Source: Elusimicrobiota bacterium
Lineage (GTDB): Bacteria > Elusimicrobiota > Elusimicrobia > UBA1565 > UBA9628
NCBI GenBank assembly: GCA_028868375.1
Contig: JAGWUP010000010.1
Location: forward strand, 51,300-115,299
Length of the DNA stretch: 64,000 nucleotides
Reading direction: 5' to 3'
The notes beneath the pieces are model-generated. The model did no database searches. It was given only the letters and a program-made list of their open reading frames with translations, and was not told where the DNA came from. This document shows positions 39,730-46,831 of this stretch, one piece after another. Made by a program: the position numbers and the translations under genes. The number at the start of each line of letters is the position of its first letter. Position 1 is the first letter of the stretch.

Positions 39730-40698
39730 ATGGCTTTTTACAACGCCCGTCGACTCCTGCTTGCGGCAGGCCTGCTGGCCTTGGCCGCCGCCGCCTCGGC
39801 CGGACCGCTCTATGAGGGGCCCGGCGATTGGGCGCCCGTCCTGGCCGCTTCGGTGGGCGACATGAACCGGCAGCCCGCCTCCCAGCCCTCGATCAGGGCC
39901 CTGGGCTCGGCCCAAGACATCCAAGCCCTGGCCCCGCTGGCCTTCGAGCTCGACCAGCACGGCCTCTTGCCGAATGACTTCCTGGCCCTGCCGCCCAAAA
40001 GCCGACGCCGCCGGCTGCGCGAGGCCGCCGCCTCGAGCGTCCGCGCTCTGCGCGGCAAGCTCTCCCAGTTGGCCGCTGCAGCCACAAATTCGGAGTGGGC
40101 TTTGGACCAGCGCCCCCAACCGCAGGCCCTGCAGCAGCTCTACGCCCTGGCCCTCGATCTTCGCGAGGTCGCGGACCATTACGGCCCCTATCTCGGCCCC
40201 GACGCCGATTCAGCCCGAGAGCATGCCGACTCAGCCGCCCAGCGCTACAGCACCCTGCGCCAAGCGGCCATAGACCGCTACGTCGCACGCCAGGCAAGAC
40301 CTGCCGCTCAGCCGCAAGAAACCCTGGAGCGCCCCGCCCTGAGTAAAGACGTGCAAGCCCTCTACCAGAAGGCTCTAAGGCCCCAAGACCGCCACAACTG
40401 GAGTTTTGACGACTTGGTCAAGCTCTATCGAGGCTTCGGCTTCCATCTACGAGAATCCCACGGCAGCCACAAGCAAGTGTTTCATCCGGACTTTCCTGAG
40501 CTGTCACAGGTGATCGTTCGCCACGCCGGCCAGGAAATCTCAGCCTCTTATGTCAAAAAGGCAGTTCATCTGATCCGGCGTTTACAGCAGGAAGTAAAAT
40601 CCGAGGACGCTTCCGCCGCCCGCCCCGCCGTGGACACCAGCGTCATCGAGGCGCAGTTGCCGCCGCCGCTGCCGCCGTCTATCGGGACGGGCTATTAG
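39730..40698 (+). CDS. Exported protein with a C-terminal HicA-like domain
   Basis: 322 residues. The signal peptide (RRLLLAAGLLALAAAASAGP) is followed by a helical, charged region of unknown fold and then a HicA/YcfA-type dsRNA-binding-like domain at about 225-287: FDDLVKLYRGFGFHLRESHG, the GSH turn with the HicA catalytic-type His (about 247), and VIVRHAGQEISASYVKKAVHLIRRL. HicA toxins are small cytoplasmic mRNA interferases; a copy behind a signal peptide and without an adjacent HicB is unexpected. It may have been taken over for another binding task. Confidence 0.7.
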   Translation: MAFYNARRLLLAAGLLALAAAASAGPLYEGPGDWAPVLAASVGDMNRQPASQPSIRALGSAQDIQALAPLAFELDQHGLLPNDFLALPPKSRRRRLREAAASSVRALRGKLSQLAAAATNSEWALDQRPQPQALQQLYALALDLREVADHYGPYLGPDADSAREHADSAAQRYSTLRQAAIDRYVARQARPAAQPQETLERPALSKDVQALYQKALRPQDRHNWSFDDLVKLYRGFGFHLRESHGSHKQVFHPDFPELSQVIVRHAGQEISASYVKKAVHLIRRLQQEVKSEDASAARPAVDTSVIEAQLPPPLPPSIGTGY

Positions 40699-40862
40699 TC
40701 TAGTAGCGCCAGCGGGCCGCCGACCAATTCCAGGTAGGCCAGCACGGCCAAAAGCCTCAGCCATTGCAGGTGGACGGCGCACCAGGCCAGGCTGGGCCAG
40801 GGCAGCAGGAAAGCGGAGGCCAGCCAATGCTTGACGAACAGGAACCGCAGCAAGCGCGCCAT
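40695..40862 (-). CDS. Small hydrophobic protein (55 residues)
   Basis: A short frame reading MARLLRFLFVKHWLASAFLL and then Trp- and Leu-rich, ending LELVGGPLALLD. Nearly every third codon position is G or C, as in the real genes here, and the product would be a one- or two-span membrane peptide. It lies ten bases after tRNA-Arg on the same strand and its end overlaps the stop of the gene opposite. No ribosome-binding site is visible. It could still be chance. Confidence 0.4.
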   Translation of the reverse strand: MARLLRFLFVKHWLASAFLLPWPSLAWCAVHLQWLRLLAVLAYLELVGGPLALLD

Positions 40863-40872
40863 CAAGGGGGTT

Positions 40873-40944
40873 TGCGCCCGCCAGGAATCGAACCTGGACT
40901 TGCAGCTTCGGAGGCTGCCGTGATATCCGTTTCACTACGGGCGC
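40873..40944 (-). tRNA. tRNA-Arg (anticodon CCG)
   Basis: A 72-base cloverleaf on the minus strand: acceptor stem GCGCCCG/CGGGCGC, anticodon stem GCAGC/GCTGC with loop CTCCGAA (anticodon CCG, complementary to 40909-40911), T arm with GGTTCGATTCC, discriminator A. CCA is not encoded. It reads CGG, a useful codon in so GC-rich a genome. Confidence 0.95.
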
Positions 40945-40954
40945 GACGGCCCGA

Positions 40955-41860
40955 TTATAGCTTTTTGTCTTGCGGCAGCGCGGCAAGGCGGGAGGAGAGC
41001 GGATGGCCCAGGGCCGGGCGCAGGGCCAGGGCGGCGGCCTTGACCGCCTCGATCTCGACCGGGACGCTGCCGCCGCAGGCCTTGAAGGCGAAGGCCAGGT
41101 CCTCGGTGGCGACGTTGCCGCTGGCCCCGGGAGCGTAGGGGCAGCCGCCCAGGCCCCCGGCGGAGGCGTCGAAGCCGGAGACGCCGTACTCCTGCCAGGC
41201 GGTCAGGGCGTTGGCCACGGCCATCCCGTAGGTGTCGTGGAAGTGCAAAAACAGGCGCTCCACCGGAAGCTCGGGAAGCAAGACGTCGAGCAGACGGCGC
41301 ACGTCGTCGGGGCCGGCGCGGCCGATGGTGTCGCCGATCGAAAGCTCGTCGACGCCCAGCGGACGCAATCGGCGGACCACCTCGAGCACGGCCTTCGGCG
41401 CCACGCGGCCCTCGAACGGGCAGAAGAAGGCCGTGGAGACGTAGGCGCGCAGCGGCAGGCCGGCGGCCTTGGCGCCGGCCGCCACCGGCTTGAAGCGCGC
41501 AATCGACTCGGCGATGCCCGCGTTGATGTTGCGCCGGTTGAAGGTCTCGGAGGCCGCGGTAAAGACGGCGATCTTGCCGGCTGCGGCCTCGAGGGCCTCG
41601 CCCAGCCCGCGCTCGTTGGGCACCAGCGCCGAGTAGACGACCCCCGGCTTGCGCGCGATCGCCTTGAAGACCGCCGCCGAGTCGGCCATCCGCGGCACGG
41701 CCCGCGGGGAGACGAAGGCGCCGGCCTCGATCTCGGGAAGGCCGCTCTCGGAGAGGCGGTCGACGAACTCGACCTTCGCCGCCAGGGGCAGGCAGGCCGC
41801 CTCGTTCTGCAGGCCGTCGCGCGGGCCGACCTCGACGAAGCGCAGCGGCGGGCGCTTCAT
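40955..41860 (-). CDS. mvaB: Hydroxymethylglutaryl-CoA lyase
   Basis: 301 residues, TIM barrel of the HMGL family. FVEVGPRDGLQNE carries the catalytic Arg-Asp, FVSPRAVPRMAD and HFHDTYGMAVAN the metal-binding His pair, and GLGGCPYAPGASGNVATED is the HMG-CoA lyase active-site signature with the catalytic Cys. It cleaves HMG-CoA to acetoacetate and acetyl-CoA, the last step of leucine breakdown. It overlaps the enoyl-CoA hydratase stop (ATGA) and ends ten bases from tRNA-Arg. Confidence 0.94.
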   Translation of the reverse strand: MKRPPLRFVEVGPRDGLQNEAACLPLAAKVEFVDRLSESGLPEIEAGAFVSPRAVPRMADSAAVFKAIARKPGVVYSALVPNERGLGEALEAAAGKIAVFTAASETFNRRNINAGIAESIARFKPVAAGAKAAGLPLRAYVSTAFFCPFEGRVAPKAVLEVVRRLRPLGVDELSIGDTIGRAGPDDVRRLLDVLLPELPVERLFLHFHDTYGMAVANALTAWQEYGVSGFDASAGGLGGCPYAPGASGNVATEDLAFAFKACGGSVPVEIEAVKAAALALRPALGHPLSSRLAALPQDKKL

Positions 41861-42651
41861 CGCCCGCCGGAGGCCGCCCGCTTCCAGGAAGGCGGCCGCT
41901 TCTCAAGAAACGCCGCCAGGCCCTCCTGGCCCTCGGCGGAGGAGCGCAGCTCGACCAAGGCGTCGATGGCCAGCTCGATCTGCCGCGGCCGGGGCTCCGC
42001 GCCCAGCCGCGCCAGCAGGGCCTTGGCCGTGCGCACCGCCCGCGGGCCGCACTGAAGGACCTCCTCGGCCAGGGCCTTGGCGCGCGCGTCAAGCTCTCCC
42101 GCCGGCAGCGCCTCGCCGGCCAGGCCCATCCGGCAGGCCTGCTCGGCCGTGAAGCGCTCCCCGGTGAGATAGTAGCGGCGCGCCCGCTCCCCGATCTTGG
42201 GCAGCACCCAGCAGGAGATCACCGCCGGCAGTATGCCCAGCCGGCACTCCGAAAAAGACAAGCGCGCGTCATCCGAGAGCAGAGCGATGTCGCAGGCGGC
42301 CAACAGCCCCAAGCCTCCGCCGAAGACGTTGCCGTGGGCGGCGACGATGACGGGAACGGGGCAGTCGGAAACGGCCGAGAGGGCGTCCGCCAGCAGGCGC
42401 GCGTCTTTGCGGCCCTCCTCGCGCGAGAGGCGCCCCGAGCGGCGCATCCATTCGACGTCGGCCCCGGCGCAGAAATCCGGCCCCTCCCCGCGCACCAGCA
42501 CGCAGCGCGTCCGGCTTGAGGCCGACAGCCCTCGAAAGGCTTGGGCCAGCTCGCGCAGGGTCACGTCCGACATGGCGTTGCGGAGCTTCGGGCGGTTGAG
42601 GCGCACGCAGGCCAGCGGGCCGTCCTCGACCAGGATATGCTCGTAGCCCAT
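41857..42651 (-). CDS. Enoyl-CoA hydratase, probable methylglutaconyl-CoA hydratase
   Basis: 264 residues, crotonase fold. VRLNRPKLRNAMSDVTLREL opens the fold; the oxyanion-hole region is FCAGADVEWMRRSG and the second loop is AHGNVFGGGLGLLAACDIAL. FSECRLGILPAVISCWVLPKIG supplies the catalytic acid region. Its place between the carboxylase and HMG-CoA lyase genes makes 3-methylglutaconyl-CoA the likely substrate (leucine pathway); without that context it would be a generic hydratase. It follows the carboxylase gene by 13 bases. Confidence 0.88.
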   Translation of the reverse strand: MGYEHILVEDGPLACVRLNRPKLRNAMSDVTLRELAQAFRGLSASSRTRCVLVRGEGPDFCAGADVEWMRRSGRLSREEGRKDARLLADALSAVSDCPVPVIVAAHGNVFGGGLGLLAACDIALLSDDARLSFSECRLGILPAVISCWVLPKIGERARRYYLTGERFTAEQACRMGLAGEALPAGELDARAKALAEEVLQCGPRAVRTAKALLARLGAEPRPRQIELAIDALVELRSSAEGQEGLAAFLEKRPPSWKRAASGGR

Positions 42652-42664
42652 GTTAGGCCAGGCC

Positions 42665-44281
42665 CTACATCCGGAAAACCGGCGCGCGCGGCGCGGGCAG
42701 GGGAGCGCGCAAGGCCGCGGCCAGCGCCAGGGCCAGCACGCGCCTGGTGTCGGCGGGCTCTATGATGCCGTCGTCCCACAGGCGCGCCGTGCCGTAGTAA
42801 GGCTGCCCCTCCGCCTCGTACTGGGTTCGGATGGGATCGGCGATGGCCCGCGCCTCCTCGGCGGAAAGCTCCTTGCCGTGGCGCTTGAGCTGCTCTTGCT
42901 TGATGATCGTCATGACCATGGCGGCCTGGTCGGCGCCCATCACCGAGATCCGCGCGTTGGGCCAGGTGAAAAGAAAGCGCGCCCCGTAGGCGCGCCCGCA
43001 CATGGCGTAGTTGCCGGCGCCGTTGGAGGAGCCGGTGATGACCGTGAGTTTGGGCACGCGCGCGGTGGAGACCGCCTGGACGAGCTTGGCCCCGTGCTTG
43101 ATGATCCCGCCCTGCTCGTACTCCTTGCCGACCATGAAGCCGGTGATGTTCTGCAAGAAGAGCAGGGGGATGCCGCGCTGGTCGCAGAGCTCGATGAAGT
43201 GCGCCCCCTTGAGCGCCGCCTCGGAAAAAAGGATGCCGCGGTTGCCCAGGATGCCCACCGGACGGCCCATGATGCGGGCGAATCCGCAGGTCAGGGTCTG
43301 GCCGTAGGCCGGCTTGAAGGGCTGAAAACGGCTGCCGTCGACCAGGCGCGCGACGATCTCGTGGACGTCGGCCGGGCGGCGCAGGTCCTTGTGGATGAGC
43401 CCGTAGAGCTCGTCGGCAGGATACAGCGGCTCCTCCCCGCTTCCCGGCTCGAAGCGCGGCTGGTTTAAGTTCTCCACGATCGAGCGGCACAGGCGCAGGG
43501 CATGCTCGTCGTCGTCGGCCAGATGGTCCGTGACGCCGGAGACGCGGCTATGCATCTCCCCGCCGCCCAGCTCCTCGGCCGAGGATTCCTCCCCCGTGGC
43601 GGCCTTGACCAGGGGCGGACCGCCCAAATAGATCGTGCCCTGGTTGCGGACGATGACGCACTCGTCGCTCATCGCCGGCACGTAGGCGCCCCCGGCCGTG
43701 CACATCCCCATCACGACGGAGATCTGCGGCACTCCCAGGGAGGAAAGCACGGCCTGGTTGTAGAAGATGCGCCCGAAATGCTCCTTGTCCGGAAAAACCT
43801 CGGACTGCCGGGGCAGGAAGACCCCGCCGGAGTCCACCAGGTAGACGCAGGGCAGCCGGTTTTCCAGCGCGATCTCCTGGGCGCGCAGATGCTTCTTGAT
43901 CGTCTCGGCGTAGTAGGTGCCGCCCTTGACCGTGGCGTCGTTGGCGACGATGACGCAGAGCCGGCCACTGACGACCCCCAGGGCCGTGATCAGCCCCGCC
44001 CCGGGCACCTCGTCGTCGTACATGCCGACGGCCGCAAGGGGAGAGAGCTCCAGGAAGGGAGAACCGGCGTCGACCAGCCGCTCGACGCGCTCGCGCGCCG
44101 TCAGCTTGCCGCGGCCGCGGTGCAGCTTGACCGCCTTCTCGGACCCGCCGGCGCGAGCGCGCTTGAGCTTTCCGCGCAGATCGGCCAGCAAGGCCTCGTG
44201 GTGGCGGCGGTTCTCGGCGAAGCCCGCGGCCTCCCGGTTAACGCGGCTGTCCAGCGCCGGCGTGTCGAACGTCTCTGGCAT
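42665..44281 (-). CDS. Methylcrotonoyl-CoA carboxylase, carboxyltransferase (beta) subunit
   Basis: 538 residues, acyl-CoA carboxyltransferase fold with typical MCC-beta features: [75 protein letters not shown], and the C-terminal [17 protein letters not shown]. It needs a biotinylated alpha subunit, which is absent from this window, so that partner must be encoded elsewhere. First gene of a three-gene leucine-degradation operon. Confidence 0.93.
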   Translation of the reverse strand: MPETFDTPALDSRVNREAAGFAENRRHHEALLADLRGKLKRARAGGSEKAVKLHRGRGKLTARERVERLVDAGSPFLELSPLAAVGMYDDEVPGAGLITALGVVSGRLCVIVANDATVKGGTYYAETIKKHLRAQEIALENRLPCVYLVDSGGVFLPRQSEVFPDKEHFGRIFYNQAVLSSLGVPQISVVMGMCTAGGAYVPAMSDECVIVRNQGTIYLGGPPLVKAATGEESSAEELGGGEMHSRVSGVTDHLADDDEHALRLCRSIVENLNQPRFEPGSGEEPLYPADELYGLIHKDLRRPADVHEIVARLVDGSRFQPFKPAYGQTLTCGFARIMGRPVGILGNRGILFSEAALKGAHFIELCDQRGIPLLFLQNITGFMVGKEYEQGGIIKHGAKLVQAVSTARVPKLTVITGSSNGAGNYAMCGRAYGARFLFTWPNARISVMGADQAAMVMTIIKQEQLKRHGKELSAEEARAIADPIRTQYEAEGQPYYGTARLWDDGIIEPADTRRVLALALAAALRAPLPAPRAPVFRM

Positions 44282-44303
44282 GCCGCTATCCTACTATAAA
44301 GCT

Positions 44304-45689
44304 CTAAGCCCTGGCCGCCACGGGCAGAGGCTCGAAGCGGGACTGAAAGAAGCGCAGCAGCTCCGGCTCCGAGACGAAGCGCAGCCCCGGCAGCTCGGCC
44401 CTGCGCTTGAACAGCCGGCCGACGCCCTCGGCGACGAAGGCCAGCTGGGCGTCGCTGTAGACTCGGCGCGGCAGCGTCAGGCGCACCAGCTCCAGCTTGG
44501 GGTAGCGGTGGCGGCCGTCCGGGCCGCGCCCGGAGGAGACGACCCCCCGCTCCATCGCGCGCACGCCGCACTCCTCGTAGAGCCAGGCCGCCAGGGACTG
44601 GGCCGGCAATTCGTCCTGGGAGAGATGCGGCAGGAAAGCCCGCGCGTCGAGAAAGACCCCGTGCCCGCCGATCGGCTTGACGATGGGAACGCCCAGCTCC
44701 CGCAGGCGCTCGCCCAAAGCGCGCACCTGCCCCACGCGGTGGGCGATCCAATCGTCCTGGACCATCTCGCGCGCGCCCACGGCCATCGCCTCCAGGTCGC
44801 GCCCGGCCAGGCCCCCGTAGGTGTGCAAGCCCTCGTAGACGACGCACAGGTTCATCGCCTTCTCGTAGAGCCCCCGGTCGCGCGTGGCCAAGAAGCCGCC
44901 GATGTTGACGTAGAGGTCCTTCTTGGCGCTGACCAGGCAGGCGTCGGCGCGCAGGCACATCTCGCGCAGTATCCGCGCCACGGACATTTTGGAACAGCCG
45001 GGCTCGCGCTGCTGGATGAAATAGGCGTTCTCGACGGCGCGGGCCCCGTCCAAAACGACGCGGATGCCGCGGGCCTGGCAGAAGCGCCAGACCTGCTCGA
45101 GATTGCCCAAGGAGACCGGCTGGCCCCCCGCCATGTTGACCGGCGCGCCGACCGCCACGTAGGCGATCTTCTCGGCGCCGTGGCGCTCGACCAAGGCCGA
45201 GAGCTTGCCCAGGTCCACGTTGCCCTTGAAGGGCGCTTCTCTCGAGGGCTCGTAGGCCTCCTCGCAGATCACGTCCTGAAACGTCCCCCCGGCCAGCTCC
45301 TGGTGCAGCCGGGTCGTGGTAAAATACATGTTGCCCGGCACGAGCTGCCCCGGGCGAATCCAACTGCGCGAAAGCAGATGCTCGGCGCCGCGCCCCTGAT
45401 GAGTCGGCACTATATAAGGAAACCCGTAGACGTCCCTCACGGCGGCCTGCAGCGCCTCGAAGCTCCGGCTTCCGGCGTAGGCCTCGTCGCCGCGCATCAA
45501 GGCGCTCCACTGGGCGTCGGACATGGCGTTGGTCCCGGAGTCGGTCAGCAGGTCGATGTAGACGTCCTCGCTGCGCAAGAGGAAGGTGTTGTAGCCGGCT
45601 TCCGCCAGGCGGGCTCGCCGCTCTCCGGCCGCAAGCAGCCGGATCGGCTCGATCATCTTGACGCGGTAGGGCTCCGGAAGAGGTATCAT
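44304..45689 (-). CDS. tnaA: Tryptophanase (tryptophan indole-lyase)
   Basis: 461 residues from the ATG at 45689 (AAAGG upstream), matching the family start IPLPEPYRVKMIEP. PLP enzyme with LTDSGTNAMSDAQW, PTHQGRGAEHLL, VVLDGARAVENAYFI and the cofactor lysine in LVSAKKDLYVNIGGF; the C terminus has GGHGVFLDARAFLPH and LELVRLTLPRRVY. It splits tryptophan to indole, pyruvate and ammonia; tyrosine phenol-lyase is the close alternative. Monocistronic. No TnaC-like leader peptide is visible; a 9-base inverted repeat lies in the divergent promoter region. Confidence 0.9.
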   Translation of the reverse strand: MIPLPEPYRVKMIEPIRLLAAGERRARLAEAGYNTFLLRSEDVYIDLLTDSGTNAMSDAQWSALMRGDEAYAGSRSFEALQAAVRDVYGFPYIVPTHQGRGAEHLLSRSWIRPGQLVPGNMYFTTTRLHQELAGGTFQDVICEEAYEPSREAPFKGNVDLGKLSALVERHGAEKIAYVAVGAPVNMAGGQPVSLGNLEQVWRFCQARGIRVVLDGARAVENAYFIQQREPGCSKMSVARILREMCLRADACLVSAKKDLYVNIGGFLATRDRGLYEKAMNLCVVYEGLHTYGGLAGRDLEAMAVGAREMVQDDWIAHRVGQVRALGERLRELGVPIVKPIGGHGVFLDARAFLPHLSQDELPAQSLAAWLYEECGVRAMERGVVSSGRGPDGRHRYPKLELVRLTLPRRVYSDAQLAFVAEGVGRLFKRRAELPGLRFVSEPELLRFFQSRFEPLPVAARA

Positions 45690-45698
45690 GCTGGGCCT

Positions 45699-45743
45699 TT
45701 CGCAACGAGACGGCCGCGCTCGGGACGGCGGAAACGTTGCGAA
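45699..45743. promoter_or_regulatory. Divergent regulatory region with inverted repeat TTCGCAACG/CGTTGCGAA
   Basis: A perfect 9-base inverted repeat (45699-45707 and 45735-45743) sits between tnaA and the hotdog gene. Each arm outwardly reads TTGCGAA preceded at -24 spacing by CGGC (45716-45702 minus, 45726-45740 plus), so it may be two back-to-back sigma-54-like promoters or a dimer operator. Confidence 0.4.
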
Positions 45744-45757
45744 TAGCGAGCGAGCCC

Positions 45758-46831
45758 ATGGCGCTTCCCATTCTTCAGCCGTCCCCCCTGTCCGCCTTCG
45801 ACGAAATCCTCGAGCAGGAGTTGGACGAGCGCTCCGGCCGCGGCCGCCTGCGCGCCGCGCGGCACAACCGGATGGACGACTGGTTCTACGGCTGCCACTT
45901 CGTGGGCGATCCGGTGATGCCCGGCTGCTGGGGCGTCGACGCCGTCTGGCAGGGCCTGGCGCTGCTGGCCGCGGGACTGGGCTTGAAGGGCTGCGACAAG
46001 CCGCTGGCCATGGAGGAGGTCCGCTTCTTCGGGCAGATACGGCCCCACGACCGGATCGTGGACTACTCCATCGAGCTTTCGGAAGTGGAGCGCTCCGGCG
46101 GCGACGCCATGGTCTCGGGCCGAGCCCAAGTCTCCGTGGACGGCGCGCCGGTCTACTCCATCGGCTTGGCCCGGCTCGGCACCGCCTTCTGGGAGGCGCC
46201 GGCAAGCCCGCCGGCCGCGGCGACGGCGAGCGTTCCGCAAGCCCCCGCGCAGGCGGAGGCGTCGCGACCGCTGGGCTTCGAGGAGTTCCTGCATAGGGAC
46301 CATTTCTCCTCCGCCGAGATCGTGGCGCTGTCCCTGGGCAGGCTGGTCGCAAAGCCCCCCATCGAGCTGGGCCTGCTGCCCGCGGCTCCCATGCTCCAAG
46401 TCGGGCAAGTCGAGCGCATCTCCTTTAATCCCGCCAGCGGAGAAGGCCTCATCGCCGCCTCCCTGCCCAACGGCCCGCGCGACTGGTTCTATCCCATGAG
46501 TCCCTCGGGCAAGCCCGCGGCCCTCTCCATCGACGGCGTCTGGCAACTGATGGGGCTGTTTTTGGCCTGGCGCGGGCAGCCGGGCACCGGGCGGGCGCTG
46601 GGCTTCGAGCGAGTCGAGATCTTCGACGCCGTCGTTGCCTCGGACCGCCTCGTCCGCTACGAGGTCCGCGTCCTTAAATCCGGGCCCTCCGGCGGCGGCG
46701 GCGCCTTCGTCCACGCCGACGCCGACGTTTTCGCCGACGGCCGGCCGATCCTGCGCTGCGTCAACGCCAGCGTCGCCTGCCATCCCGGCATCCGTTATTC
46801 CAACTATCCGTTCGCCCAGGAGGCATCGTGA
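45758..46831 (+). CDS. Tandem FabA-like hotdog dehydratase
   Basis: 357 residues from the ATG at 45758 (a TTG seven codons earlier is possible). Two FabA-type hotdog domains in one chain. The first has DWFYGCHFVGDPVMPGCWG with the FabA catalytic His region, then AMEEVRFFGQIRPHDR. The second (about 185-355) keeps the fold (RDWFYPMSPSGKPAALSIDG, VWQLMGLFLAWRG) but lacks the GDPVMPG motif, so it is probably inactive. Double-hotdog FabA proteins occur in polyunsaturated or unusual fatty acid synthesis. The stop overlaps the nrdJ start (GTGA). Confidence 0.82.
   Translation: MALPILQPSPLSAFDEILEQELDERSGRGRLRAARHNRMDDWFYGCHFVGDPVMPGCWGVDAVWQGLALLAAGLGLKGCDKPLAMEEVRFFGQIRPHDRIVDYSIELSEVERSGGDAMVSGRAQVSVDGAPVYSIGLARLGTAFWEAPASPPAAATASVPQAPAQAEASRPLGFEEFLHRDHFSSAEIVALSLGRLVAKPPIELGLLPAAPMLQVGQVERISFNPASGEGLIAASLPNGPRDWFYPMSPSGKPAALSIDGVWQLMGLFLAWRGQPGTGRALGFERVEIFDAVVASDRLVRYEVRVLKSGPSGGGGAFVHADADVFADGRPILRCVNASVACHPGIRYSNYPFAQEAS

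Noticed and set aside
44304..46352. Extended 682-codon reading of tryptophanase
   Set aside because: The extra 221 codons are Arg/Pro/Ser-rich, lie under the divergent hotdog gene and precede the normal tryptophanase N terminus with its ribosome-binding site.
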